A stretch of DNA of 64,000 bases from Solimicrobium silvestre (GCF_002976435.1 NZ_PUGF01000011.1:104121-168120); one strand, 5' to 3'. Shown: positions 26,607-35,732, counted from the first letter of the stretch. Numbers and translations: made by a program. The notes: generated by a model from the letters alone, not told the origin.

Positions 26607-27305
26607 ATGATTACACTGCACACATTTGGTTCATCGTTTGGCTTGCCGGATGCGAGTCCGTTTGTGATGAAGGCTGAGTTGCTCTTGAAAATGTCTGGGC
26701 TAGCCTATCAAACGGATTCGACGACCGGTTTTAAAAACGCACCGAAAGGCAAGTTACCCTCAATACGCGATGGCGACGCGCTGATCGCAGATTCAACGCT
26801 GATTCGCTGGCATCTTGAGCATAAATATCAAATTGATTTTGATAAGAATTTATCTGCACAGGAAAAAGGCATTGCGTGGGCAGTTGAAAAACTCTTGGAA
26901 GACAATTTATATTGGGCCTTGCTGGACGCCAGATGGGTGAACGACGCCAACTTTAAGCGTGGTCCAGCCCAATTTTTTAAAGCAGTGCCGTTGCCGATGC
27001 GTGGTTTGGTTAAAGCGATGGTTCGGCGCCAAATTGCAAAAAATCTCAAAGCGCATGGCCTGGGGCGACATACGCAACAAGAAATTTTGGCGATAGCCAG
27101 CAAAAATATTGAGGCGGTAGCTAGTATCTTAGGAGATAAGCCGTATTTGATGGGCGAACACCCTAGCGGCGCTGACGCCACATGTGCGGCCTTTATCTGG
27201 GGCGCGCTTTGCCCGTATTTTGAAACCCCGATCCGGGCTGCAGCAGAAAAACATCCTAATTTAGTGGCTTATGTTGAGAGGATGCGCGCTCAGTATTATC
27301 CGTAG
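26607..27305 (+). CDS. Glutathione S-transferase-like protein (Tom37/metaxin-type N-domain)
   Basis: A 232-residue protein with an N-terminal thioredoxin-like domain (ITLHTFGSSFGLPDASPFVMKAELLLKMSGL) of the failed-axon-connections/Tom37 type: hydrophobic DASPFV in place of the usual catalytic Ser/Cys context, then KGKLPSIRDGDALIADSTLI. A C-terminal all-helical GST domain follows (about 90-232, with HPSGADATCAAFIWGAL). Function in bacteria is unclear; glutathione-linked detoxification is only a family-level guess. Monocistronic, divergent from yebC. Confidence 0.8.
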   Translation: MITLHTFGSSFGLPDASPFVMKAELLLKMSGLAYQTDSTTGFKNAPKGKLPSIRDGDALIADSTLIRWHLEHKYQIDFDKNLSAQEKGIAWAVEKLLEDNLYWALLDARWVNDANFKRGPAQFFKAVPLPMRGLVKAMVRRQIAKNLKAHGLGRHTQQEILAIASKNIEAVASILGDKPYLMGEHPSGADATCAAFIWGALCPYFETPIRAAAEKHPNLVAYVERMRAQYYP

Positions 27306-27336
27306 TAGAAGTACGAGTATCAACTATGTACTAAAG

Positions 27337-27377
27337 TGGTCAATAAACAGCGCAAGGTATGCATTGTTTATTGACCA
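27337..27377. repeat. Perfect 13-bp inverted repeat (stem-loop) after the GST-like gene
   Basis: TGGTCAATAAACA at 27337-27349 is the exact reverse complement of 27365-27377, with a 15-nt loop. It starts 32 bp past the GST-like stop. There is no clear U-tract, so it may be a 3'-end hairpin or an operator-like palindrome. A second small hairpin (GCTGG/CCAGC) near 27427-27441 precedes the next gene's end. Confidence 0.6.
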
Positions 27378-27461
27378 AATAAGAAAATAAAAGATGAAAT
27401 GATTCAGACTCTCATTTTTTGTTAGCTGGCAGCTCCAGCATATATTTTGTCAGAAAGCCTG

Positions 27462-27674
27462 CTATTTATAATGCCTCATCACATCTTGAGCAGTTTTACA
27501 GATGCCACTCCAACAAGCAGTAATTGTTGAAGGAGCTGCTACTTTACTGGCCAGGCATGCTGTATAGCCATAGAATCTACCATTGCTAGGCCCCTTTGCC
27601 TCAGATTGCCTCCATGTGCATGGGCTCATTTCATACACGGTTGCCACAGCTGATGAAGCCTGCCTTGATGGCAT
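27462..27674 (-). CDS. Small hypothetical ORF, in frame with the upstream gene across a TAG
   Basis: 70 codons from ATG at 27674. There are four cysteines and no recognisable domain. The frame is continuous with the preceding gene: after that gene's TAG (27713-27711) twelve sense codons lead into this ATG, so the two could be one 259-residue protein interrupted by an amber codon. No Shine-Dalgarno sequence is evident before the ATG. It may be the 3' part of a broken gene, a read-through extension, or a chance frame. Confidence 0.35.
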   Translation of the reverse strand: MPSRQASSAVATVYEMSPCTWRQSEAKGPSNGRFYGYTACLASKVAAPSTITACWSGICKTAQDVMRHYK

Positions 27675-27710
27675 GTTAAAAAAATCAGCGTAGGCGTGCG
27701 TGTAATAGAT

Positions 27711-28241
27711 CTAATTAAGTGGCGTTGATCCTGTAGTCGGATAGGGGATTATTTGCGTGGGTGCTCGGGGTGAGTACTGCATAGTTGGCTGTGGTTTTGA
27801 TTGAGTCAAATCATTTTCTGGAATCGGTATAAATATACGCCCACCAACTTTGCCAGGAACAGGTTGTGCTCTGGTGGATAGTTTTCGGCTTACATCTGTG
27901 CCGGAACATGCACCTCCAAATAATGCTCCCGACCCCAATGTGAAATCACTCTCATTGGTAACATCTTTCATGCCCATACTTTCACATATTTTTCGGTTTA
28001 GTTCATTGGCTTCCGGCACCTGCTTACCTGCTTTAATCGTTTTGGAGCCGTCGCGATTTTTGATGGCGTTTTTCAACATATCGACACCAGGCGGGCTGGA
28101 AAAAAAACCGGGGATTTCGCCGGTTTCAATTGAGATATCTTTCGATAAATCTAGCAATGCGTCTGGGCTGGTTTGAGCCTGAGTGTTGTGGTAGTTAATG
28201 CCTAAGGTTGTAACAATTAATAGAAGGCTCATCTTATTCAT
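27711..28241 (-). CDS. Secreted hypothetical protein
   Basis: 176 residues with a cleavable signal peptide (MNKMSLLLIVTTLGINYHNTQA, probable cleavage after about residue 22). The mature part is hydrophilic with two cysteines (in RKICESMG and GGACSGTD), suggesting one disulfide, and a Pro/Thr-rich C-terminus. No family recognised. GGAG lies 5-6 nt before the ATG, so the start is well supported. It ends in TAG, followed in frame by 82 further sense codons. It is flanked by psd and the GST-like gene with no obvious functional link. Confidence 0.65.
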   Translation of the reverse strand: MNKMSLLLIVTTLGINYHNTQAQTSPDALLDLSKDISIETGEIPGFFSSPPGVDMLKNAIKNRDGSKTIKAGKQVPEANELNRKICESMGMKDVTNESDFTLGSGALFGGACSGTDVSRKLSTRAQPVPGKVGGRIFIPIPENDLTQSKPQPTMQYSPRAPTQIIPYPTTGSTPLN

Positions 28242-28470
28242 AACAACTCCTTATTAAATTAATAGGAACTTATGTAAGAGTGCTCCAACAAGAGGTGCTG
28301 ACTTAGATTGATTGCTACTGGTGTGTGATTCGTGCTGAAGCGGCATTGATAATAATGCATATTAATTTTTATTTCAATTATATTAATTATTCATTAATGA
28401 GTAGCAATAACGCTCAATATGGCAACGATTGGGGAGCTCGGTATGAAGCAATTGATAAGTTATTGAATAA

Positions 28471-28504
28471 AAAAAGCGCAATCTATAAATAGATTGCGCT
28501 TTTT
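28471..28504. terminator. Strong bidirectional rho-independent terminator after psd
   Basis: AAAAAGCGCAATCT (28471-28484) pairs perfectly with AGATTGCGCTTTTT (28491-28504), loop ATAAAT; A/T runs at both sides give a U-tract in either direction. It lies about 40 nt beyond the psd stop. The rest of 28242-28470 is AT-rich and must contain the promoter of the secreted hypothetical gene; nothing else was seen. Confidence 0.85.
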
Positions 28505-28541
28505 ATGCCTTATGCGTCAGCTATTACCAAGCAATGTAGAA

Positions 28542-29387
28542 TTAAACTAACGACCCCATCGCAACACCTAAACACACCTTAGCGGCTGGTTGCCATGCTT
28601 TATTAAAACTAAGGGTGTTTGTTGGAAATAACATTACAACAGTTGAGCCGAGCAAAAACTGGCCCATTTCTTCGCCCTTTTTGAGGGTGATGTTTTGTGC
28701 ATCGTAAGTCCATTCACGGACCTCTTTAGTGCGCGGCGGATTAACTACGCCGTGCCAAACCGTTGCCATGCTGCCGACGATAGTAGCACCCACCAGCGTG
28801 AGTACAAACGGGCCATTTTCCGACTCAAACACACAGACCACGCGTTCATTGCGGGCAAATAAATTCGGTACACCTTGTGCGGTGACCGGGTTGACTGAAA
28901 ACAAGTCGCCGGGAATGTATATCATGCGCGTTAAACGGCCATCGCACGGCATGTGGATGCGGTGGTAATCCTTGGGGCTTAAATAGATATTGGCGAAGCT
29001 GCCATTGTGAAATTGAGCGGCCAATTGCGCGTCGCCGCCGACTAAGGCGGTGGTGCTGAACTGATGTCCTTTGGCTTGAAAAATCTGATCTTGTGCGATT
29101 GCACCGAATTGACTGATTGCCCCATCGACAGGGCAAATAAAATCCGCGCTGGCTAGTGGCCGTGCGCCGGGTTTTAACGGGCGGGTAAAAAATTCGTTGA
29201 AGCTGGCGTAGCTGCTAATGTCGGAATTCAACGCCTCAGCCATATTCACGCCGTATTTTTTGACGAACCAGCGAATAATTCCAGTGGTAATGCGACCCGC
29301 TTTGGCATTGGCGATATGCGCGCCAAATTCAGTTAAAGCCTGCTTAGGGAGTAAATGTTGCAGCAAAATAGAGAGAGAGTCTGGCAC
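28542..29387 (-). CDS. psd: Phosphatidylserine decarboxylase proenzyme
   Basis: The 281-residue protein is of the E. coli-type Psd. The autocleavage motif is LLGSTVVMLFP near the C-terminus (self-processing at Gly-Ser yields the pyruvoyl alpha chain). The catalytic Asp is in FICPVDGAIS and the His in YHRIHMPCDG. It converts phosphatidylserine to phosphatidylethanolamine at the inner membrane. The start is GTG at 29387, in line with the family N-terminus; no Shine-Dalgarno sequence is evident. Monocistronic. Confidence 0.95.
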   Translation of the reverse strand: MPDSLSILLQHLLPKQALTEFGAHIANAKAGRITTGIIRWFVKKYGVNMAEALNSDISSYASFNEFFTRPLKPGARPLASADFICPVDGAISQFGAIAQDQIFQAKGHQFSTTALVGGDAQLAAQFHNGSFANIYLSPKDYHRIHMPCDGRLTRMIYIPGDLFSVNPVTAQGVPNLFARNERVVCVFESENGPFVLTLVGATIVGSMATVWHGVVNPPRTKEVREWTYDAQNITLKKGEEMGQFLLGSTVVMLFPTNTLSFNKAWQPAAKVCLGVAMGSLV

Positions 29388-29821
29388 GATTCGGATAAGA
29401 GTCAGAATAAAAGAATGGCAGATTGTACCGAGGTATTCGCTATTTTTGTTAAGTACGCAACTTGGTAGGTCGTAATTTATAGAAGTGTGTGGGAGTAATG
29501 ATGTTTTAAATCATTACAAATTTCGTTTAAGCATACTCTAGTATTTTATTTAAATATCGACATATTGAAAACTAAATCTATCGGCCTATTTAGATACTGT
29601 CAAACAACGTAATTTTTATCGACCTGATAAGCATTGAATACGTTAAATTTTTTTAAAAAATATAGGGGTATATTGAAAAATATATTCGGCGGCCTTTTTC
29701 GTCAAATTCCGAATAATTATCGGTATTGAAATTTCATGTTGATGCTGTTGCTAATTTGGTTTATGTTTTCAAACGGATCAGTTCCACGCCAAGAATATTT
29801 ACTTATAAATTAGGAGACTTC

Positions 29822-31639
29822 ATGCGATACAGTTCAGTTTCAGCACATGCCATGCGTTCCATCGTGTTGGCATCCATGGCACTTTGCAGCCCGATGCTAA
29901 GCCTTGCAGCGAGTTCTGCAAATTCAGCAAGCGTACCAAATACATCAGCGGGGGCCGTTCAGTCCGCCAAATTAAATCATGCATTTGATCAATTAAGCCA
30001 ACAATTCTTAACTTCGCTATGGCGTATCTCTCCTGAAATGGCAATTGGTTTTGGGAAATTTGATAACGCTAGCCAATTGACTATCCCAGATCAACATTCA
30101 AGGGATCAATGGAATGCTTTTGCGAAACAATGGCTGGCAAAGTTTTCTGCAGTGGATGCGAGCAAATTGCCGGTGCAACAGAGCTCAGATTTGGCGTTAA
30201 TTCAAAATTTTTTAAATGGCTCGGTTTGGCAATTAACGACATTTCGTGAATTTGAATGGAATCCATCGGAATACAACATTGCCGGTGAAATTGACAGCAT
30301 CCTCAACACAGACTACGCGAGCAAAGCTGAGCGGATACACACACTGATTAAGCGCTTGAAAAATGTGCCAGCCTATTATGCGGCGGCGCGCGCCAGCATA
30401 GTCCGCCCTACGATGGAACATACCCAACTCGCTATCCAGCAAGCGCCTGGGGCGTTGGTCATGTTAGATCAAGTGGAGCAGGAAGCCAAAGCAGTCAAGC
30501 TGAACAAGCTTGAACAAAGCGAACTTAAAGAGCGTATCGCCGAAGCACGCACAGCGATTAATGGCTATAAAGAATGGCTGGTTGAATTAGCCAAAAATCA
30601 GAACCCATCTAACACCAGATCATTCCGGATTGGTGCCGATTTGTATGAAGCTAAATTTGGCTTTGATATTCAATCGAGTTTTACCGCTAAAGAAATGTTT
30701 CAACGCGCCGTTGCCGCCAAACAGGCCATGCATCAAAATATGGATAAATTGGCCGATGAGCTGTGGCCTAAATACATGGGTGAGCAAGTCAAGCCGGAAA
30801 ATTCGCTAGAAAAAATTGGCATGGTGATCGACAAATTATCGGCAAATCATACGACGCCAGATAAATTAATGTCCGATGTGCGTGCCCATATTCCAGCGCT
30901 GGAAAGCTGGATCACGTCGCATGATTTACTGGATTTAGACCCATCGAAGCCATTGGTTATACGTGAAACGCCAGAGTATCAGCGCGGCGTAACGATGGCG
31001 TCACTCGATTCAGCGCAACCGTTTACACCGACTCGCGACACTTATTACAACGTCACGCCGATCACGGATAAAACGCCAGAGCAAACGGAAAGTCTTTTGC
31101 GTGAATACAACCACTGGGTTTTGCAAATTTTGAGTATTCATGAAGCGGTTCCAGGTCACTATGTGCAACTGCTGCACGCGAATAGGTCACCATCGATCAT
31201 CAAGAGTTTGTTTGGCAATGGCGCGATGATAGAAGGTTGGGCTGTGTATGGCGAACGTATGATGCTGGAATCAGGCTACGGCGATAATGCTCCGGAAATG
31301 TGGCTGATGTATTCAAAATGGAATTTACGTTCTATCTGCAATACGATTCTGGATTACAGCGTACATGTGTTAGGAATGAGCCAGGAAGATGCCATGCATT
31401 TGCTGACCAAAGAAGCGTTCCAGAGCGAAGCTGAAGCGGCCGGAAAATGGAGACGCGTGCAATTGACTTCAGTACAGTTAGACAGTTATTTCAGCGGCTT
31501 TAGTGAAATTATGGCTTTACGTGAAGAGCGCAAACAAGCCTTGGGCGATAAGTTTGACTTGAAGCAGTTCCATGAGCAGTTCCTGAGTTATGGCAGTGCG
31601 CCAGTGCGGATGATTCGGGGATTTATGGAGAAGAATTAA
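29822..31639 (+). CDS. Secreted DUF885 family metallohydrolase
   Basis: 605 residues from ATG at 29822, supported by TTAGGAG about 6 nt upstream and by the signal peptide that starts there (about residues 1-30, with ASMALCSPMLSLAA). The frame is open further upstream but without a better start. The family's metalloenzyme signature HEAVPGH begins at residue 440 and the downstream EGWAVYGE at 471, consistent with a zinc peptidase-like fold. Substrate unknown; exported DUF885 proteins are presumed peptidases. The AT-rich gap 29388-29821 (434 bp) holds promoters for psd and this gene but no other gene that I can see. Confidence 0.85.
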   Translation: MRYSSVSAHAMRSIVLASMALCSPMLSLAASSANSASVPNTSAGAVQSAKLNHAFDQLSQQFLTSLWRISPEMAIGFGKFDNASQLTIPDQHSRDQWNAFAKQWLAKFSAVDASKLPVQQSSDLALIQNFLNGSVWQLTTFREFEWNPSEYNIAGEIDSILNTDYASKAERIHTLIKRLKNVPAYYAAARASIVRPTMEHTQLAIQQAPGALVMLDQVEQEAKAVKLNKLEQSELKERIAEARTAINGYKEWLVELAKNQNPSNTRSFRIGADLYEAKFGFDIQSSFTAKEMFQRAVAAKQAMHQNMDKLADELWPKYMGEQVKPENSLEKIGMVIDKLSANHTTPDKLMSDVRAHIPALESWITSHDLLDLDPSKPLVIRETPEYQRGVTMASLDSAQPFTPTRDTYYNVTPITDKTPEQTESLLREYNHWVLQILSIHEAVPGHYVQLLHANRSPSIIKSLFGNGAMIEGWAVYGERMMLESGYGDNAPEMWLMYSKWNLRSICNTILDYSVHVLGMSQEDAMHLLTKEAFQSEAEAAGKWRRVQLTSVQLDSYFSGFSEIMALREERKQALGDKFDLKQFHEQFLSYGSAPVRMIRGFMEKN

Positions 31640-31699
31640 TCGGATATTTTGGTGAAACTAGGCTCCCGCTTGTGTAGGAGGGAGTTTAGTTAGTTAATA

Positions 31700-31862
31700 T
31701 TAGTCGTGCTTTGCACGAGGGACGGGAGCTGAATCCCCGACTAAAGCGCTCGGGGATGACGGTGTTTGAAAAAGATGTAGGTAAGGATTAGCGCCTGCGC
31801 GGGATGCCGGTAGATGATTAGCCTTGCCCTCCAAATTCGTCACTCCCGCGTAGGCGGGAGTC
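31700..31862. repeat. Cluster of REP-like palindromic units
   Basis: Three stem-loops lie between the DUF885 gene and the SUMT gene: TCGTGC/GCACGA (about 31708-31722); CCCCGA/TCGGGG with GTCATCC/GGATTCAG-like flanks (about 31735-31772); and ACTCCCGC (31842-31849) with GCGGGAGT (31854-31861). The latter two resemble the widespread CCCGC-N-GCGGG extragenic palindromes of proteobacteria (dRS3-like). A related unit lies at 42761-42786. No gene in 31640-31929. Confidence 0.65.
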
Positions 31863-31929
31863 TAGGAGTTAACACGGAAAATCGTTAAATCACCCAGTTT
31901 ATTTAGGTTGCGTAAAACATTAAATTTTA

Positions 31930-32637
31930 TTAAGAGAGACTGTTGCGCGCGGCAAAAGCCTCGCCAATCATCACCAACACCGGCCCGTGGCAATGCTCCA
32001 ATCCCTGCTGTAAGTCAGCAAGTTTCAAGCGCTGAATTCGTTGATTAGGCAAGCTGCAATTCTCAATAATAACCACAGGTAGATTTGGCGATCGGCCTTG
32101 TGCCAATAAAATTTCAGCGGTTTGTAAGGCTTTTTGACCGCCCATGTATTGGACTAAGGTGTCGCAATCGGGGAGTTGGGTGGTTTCGGGTAATTCGGGT
32201 GCGCTGCTGGATGTGAAAAACGCCACGCTACGGGCGCAGCCACGTTTGGTTAGTGGCTGTAATGTGGCTGCAGCCGCTGCAAAAGCAGTGCTGATGCCAG
32301 GCACGACTTCCACTTCTATATTGGCTTGCTCCAGCGCCGCTAACTCTTCATCAGCGCGACCAAATAACATTGGGTCACCGCCTTTTAAACGGACTACCAA
32401 TGCATGTTTCAGGCCGTATTCAACTAACTGCTGGTTAATTGCAGCTTGGGCGGTGGAGCGTTTTCCGAAGCGTTTTCCTACGGGGACTTTGATCGCCTGC
32501 GGACATAAATCCAGCATGTCCTGGCTAACCAATGCGTCGTGTAGCACCACCTCGGCAAGAGCTAACAAGCGTGCTCCGCGGACAGTGATTAAATCTGCCG
32601 CCCCCGGTCCCGCGCCGATTAAAACTACTTTTCCCAT
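31930..32637 (-). CDS. cobA: Uroporphyrinogen-III C-methyltransferase (SUMT) for siroheme
   Basis: The 235-residue methyltransferase has the SUMT pattern: VVLIGAGPGAADLITVRGARLL, LHDALVS, VGKRFGKRSTAQ, RLKGGDPMLFGR and VVPGISTAFAAAA. It methylates uroporphyrinogen III twice to precorrin-2, the precursor of siroheme, the cofactor of sulfite reductase. It is the last gene of the cys cluster, 47 bp after cysN. The dehydrogenase/chelatase part of a trifunctional CysG is absent, so those steps must be encoded elsewhere. Confidence 0.92.
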   Translation of the reverse strand: MGKVVLIGAGPGAADLITVRGARLLALAEVVLHDALVSQDMLDLCPQAIKVPVGKRFGKRSTAQAAINQQLVEYGLKHALVVRLKGGDPMLFGRADEELAALEQANIEVEVVPGISTAFAAAAATLQPLTKRGCARSVAFFTSSSAPELPETTQLPDCDTLVQYMGGQKALQTAEILLAQGRSPNLPVVIIENCSLPNQRIQRLKLADLQQGLEHCHGPVLVMIGEAFAARNSLS

Positions 32638-32684
32638 TTTTTATTTATAAATTTAATTATAAGTTTAATTATTTGTTGAGTAGT

Positions 32685-33998
32685 TTAACCCAAACGTATC
32701 ATGCCAGCCGCAACTGTTTGGTGGGTAACCTGATCAATCAAAATAAATGCGCCGGTGCTACGAATCTCATTGTAATTATCTGCCGCTAAGGGTTGTTGTA
32801 CAGTGATTTTTACGCGTGCAATATCGTTCAGCTGCAAGTTGGTCGCAGTATGAGTTTGTTGGGTATTAATATCCAACAGCGACTCAATCGCTGTCACCCG
32901 CGCTGCAACCTGTTTCGTGGTGTGTTTGAGTAAATACTTGCGCTTAAAATCGAGCGGTTCTTCGGAGAGCCAGCAAACATCAGCCTCAAGGTTACTCACC
33001 AAGGTAGCAGGACGAGTTGCCTGGGCTAACATATCACCGCGTGAAATATCCAAATGCTCATTCAGCAGCAGCGTAATCGATTGACCAACTACCGCAGTCT
33101 GTAAGGAACCATCCAACGTCACAATATCTTTAACCGTGCCAGTTTGACCGCTAGGTTGAATGATTAGTTTGTCACCAATGCTGACTTTTCCGGCTTCAAT
33201 CCGTCCCATGTAACCACGGAAATCATTCGCTTCATGGCCGTTGTGACGCGCTACTAACTGCACGGGGAAGCGTAATGGTTCGTCGTGCGAAGCATCGTAT
33301 ACGCTGAGTGACTCTAATAAGGTAATTAAGGTTGGGCCCGTGTACCAGTTTAATTTATCGCCTTTATCTACGACGTTATCACCGGTTAAGGCTGACAGCG
33401 GGATAGGTGTTACATCGCGCAAACCTAATTGATTCGCAAACTCTTGATAAGCGGCGACAATTTTGTCGTACTTAGTTTGGTTAAAGTCGATTAAATCCAT
33501 CTTGTTCACCGCTACAATCACATGCTCGATTTGCAGTAAATGGGCGATAGTGGAATGGCGTTTGGTCTGGATTAATAGCTCAACGGAGCCGTCGTCATTA
33601 AATTTAACTTTGGATACGTCGATCAAAATAATCACTGCATCTGCAGTGGACGCGCCGGTAACCATATTGCGCGTGTATTGTTCATGGCCTGGCGTATCGG
33701 CGATGATGAATTTACGCTTAGGCGTCGCAAAATAGCGGTAGGCCACGTCGATAGTAATACCTTGTTCGCGTTCGGCTTCCAAGCCGTCAGTTAACAGCGA
33801 CAAATCAATGCTGTCGCCGACCGTACGCTTGTGTTTAGCGCGCGACATGGCGTCTAACTGGTCGGCAAAAATACCTTTGCTATCGAACAGCAAACGGCCG
33901 ATTAAGGTGCTCTTTCCATCATCGACCGAACCTGCCGTTATAAAGCGTAATAGACCGCGCTCTTTTGTTATTTCTTGTAGTTTAATTGCGGCATTCAT
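32685..33998 (-). CDS. cysN: Sulfate adenylyltransferase subunit 1 (GTPase)
   Basis: A 437-residue EF-Tu-like GTPase: P-loop GSVDDGKSTLIGRLLF (about residue 23), DTPGHEQYTRNM (about 100), NKMD (about 163), then beta-barrel domains. With CysD it activates sulfate to APS, GTP hydrolysis driving the reaction. There is no fused APS kinase (CysC) domain. It shares one base with cysD (TGATG-type overlap), indicating coupled translation. Confidence 0.95.
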   Translation of the reverse strand: MNAAIKLQEITKERGLLRFITAGSVDDGKSTLIGRLLFDSKGIFADQLDAMSRAKHKRTVGDSIDLSLLTDGLEAEREQGITIDVAYRYFATPKRKFIIADTPGHEQYTRNMVTGASTADAVIILIDVSKVKFNDDGSVELLIQTKRHSTIAHLLQIEHVIVAVNKMDLIDFNQTKYDKIVAAYQEFANQLGLRDVTPIPLSALTGDNVVDKGDKLNWYTGPTLITLLESLSVYDASHDEPLRFPVQLVARHNGHEANDFRGYMGRIEAGKVSIGDKLIIQPSGQTGTVKDIVTLDGSLQTAVVGQSITLLLNEHLDISRGDMLAQATRPATLVSNLEADVCWLSEEPLDFKRKYLLKHTTKQVAARVTAIESLLDINTQQTHTATNLQLNDIARVKITVQQPLAADNYNEIRSTGAFILIDQVTHQTVAAGMIRLG

Positions 33999-34927
33999 CA
34001 GAAATATCCTTCTTTTTTACGTTTTTCCATCGAGGCTTCGGACGTTTGATCATCCATGCGGGTTGCTCCGCGCTCGGTAATTTGTGTAATCGCCGTTTCA
34101 GCAATAATTTCAGCCACAGTTGCCGCGTCGGACGCGACAGGGCAGGTGCAGGAAATATCGCCAACCGTGCGGAAGCGCACCACTTGCGTCACCACTTGTT
34201 CACCTTCTTTGGCTGGTGTTAAATCAGTGAGCGGAACTAACAAGCCGTTGCGCGGAATTACTTGGCGTTCATGTGCGAAATAGATAGGCGGCAGGGCTAA
34301 TTTTTCACGTTCAATATATTGCCAAACGTCGAGTTCGGTCCAATTGGAAATAGGGAACACGCGGATGTTTTGTCCGGAATGTACGCAGGTGTTGTACAAG
34401 TCCCACAGTTCCGGGCGCTGCGCTTTCGGGTTCCATTGGCCGAATTCATCGCGGAATGAAAAAATCCGTTCTTTGGCACGGGCTTTTTCTTCATCTCGAC
34501 GTGCGCCACCGATACATGCATCAAATTTAAATTCTTCAATCGCTTCTAGTAACGTTACTGCTTGCGCTGCATTGCGAGAGTCAGTTGCCGGATTACGCAA
34601 ACGTACGGTGCCGCGCTTTATTGAATCTTCCACCGAGCGTACGATCAAGCGTTCGCCCAATTCAGCAGCACGTTGATCGCGGAATGTAATCACTTCATCG
34701 AAATTATGGCCAGTATCGATGTGCATTAATGGGAATGGAAACGAGCCGGGGCGGAAGGCTTTTTCAGCCAAGCGTAACATGACGACGGAGTCTTTTCCAC
34801 CAGAAAATAACAGCACAGGGTTACTGCATTCAGCGGCAACTTCGCGCATAATGTGGATCGCTTCAGATTCCAGCCAGTCTAAATGGCGGTTGCTGGCTGC
34901 ATCGATAAATTGCTGGGGTGCGTTCAT
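33998..34927 (-). CDS. cysD: Sulfate adenylyltransferase subunit 2
   Basis: The 309-residue PP-loop ATPase has the SGGKDSVVMLRLAEKAF motif (about residue 42-58), MHIDTGHNFDEVI, CIGGARRDEEKARAKER and NIRVFPISNWTELDVW. It adenylates sulfate to APS as the catalytic partner of CysN. It ends with the conserved basic KKEGYF tail. It lies 61 bp after cysH and overlaps cysN. Confidence 0.96.
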   Translation of the reverse strand: MNAPQQFIDAASNRHLDWLESEAIHIMREVAAECSNPVLLFSGGKDSVVMLRLAEKAFRPGSFPFPLMHIDTGHNFDEVITFRDQRAAELGERLIVRSVEDSIKRGTVRLRNPATDSRNAAQAVTLLEAIEEFKFDACIGGARRDEEKARAKERIFSFRDEFGQWNPKAQRPELWDLYNTCVHSGQNIRVFPISNWTELDVWQYIEREKLALPPIYFAHERQVIPRNGLLVPLTDLTPAKEGEQVVTQVVRFRTVGDISCTCPVASDAATVAEIIAETAITQITERGATRMDDQTSEASMEKRKKEGYF

Positions 34928-34988
34928 AATTTAAACCTTGAGAATTACTTAATTTCTGAGTAGTGAATTACAGCTATATTCAGCTTAA

Positions 34989-35732
34989 TTATTTTTGTAT
35001 TCGAACCAGTTTGCCATCTACTACATGCAAACCACATTCTTTACTTTCCGGCGTTTCCCACCACCAGCGTCCAGCACGAATATCTTCGCCTGGCTGTATC
35101 GCACGTGTGCAAGGCGCACAACCGATGGATGGGTAACCTTGGTCGTGCAAAGCATTGTAAGGCACTTTATGTTGCTGGAGATAGTACCAAACGTCGTCTT
35201 CAGACCAGTCCGCCAAGGGATTAAATTTGGCCAAACCATGCGCCTCGTCCTGCTCTTGCACGTCAAGACTGGCGCGGGTGCTGGATTGGCTGCGGCGTTG
35301 CCCGGTAACCCAGGCTTTGTTGCCGGCTAGCGCGCGCCCTAAAGGCTCTACTTTGCGGATTTGGCAACATTCCTTGCGTAACTCCACGCTTTCATAAAAA
35401 CCATTTAAGCCTTTGTTTTCCACATAGGCAGCCACGGCTGCCGGGTTTGGATAAAAAAGTTTAATTTGATAACCATAGGTTTGCTTAACCTGTTCCAGCA
35501 CATTCAGTGTTTCGACAGGAAGGCGGCCAGTTTCAAGTGAAAAAATGCCGATATTGGTTTTATTTTTTAAAATCAGATCCGTCAACACCATATCTTCGGC
35601 GGCTAAACTTGAAGCAAAAACGGCAGGCGAAAATGCATTGGCGATACGCGCCAGAGTTATTTGAGTTTCGTTTAAGCGCTGTGCAAAACCGGCAGGTTCA
35701 TTCAGTGTATTACGAGTAGTGGCTTGGGTCAT
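34989..35732 (-). CDS. cysH: Adenylyl-sulfate (APS) reductase, CysH family
   Basis: A 247-residue PP-loop reductase with both cysteine pairs of the APS type: KECCQIRKVEPL (about residue 122) and IGCAPCTRAI (about 205), which ligate a [4Fe-4S] cluster, and the catalytic C-terminal KECGLH. The cluster motif, together with the absence of an APS kinase in the operon, indicates direct APS reduction to sulfite rather than PAPS. It overlaps the DUF934 gene by 4 bp. Confidence 0.92.
   Translation of the reverse strand: MTQATTRNTLNEPAGFAQRLNETQITLARIANAFSPAVFASSLAAEDMVLTDLILKNKTNIGIFSLETGRLPVETLNVLEQVKQTYGYQIKLFYPNPAAVAAYVENKGLNGFYESVELRKECCQIRKVEPLGRALAGNKAWVTGQRRSQSSTRASLDVQEQDEAHGLAKFNPLADWSEDDVWYYLQQHKVPYNALHDQGYPSIGCAPCTRAIQPGEDIRAGRWWWETPESKECGLHVVDGKLVRIQK

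Noticed and set aside
32144..32650. 168-codon plus-strand frame over the SUMT gene
   Set aside because: Antisense to an unmistakable SUMT gene; no independent protein features.
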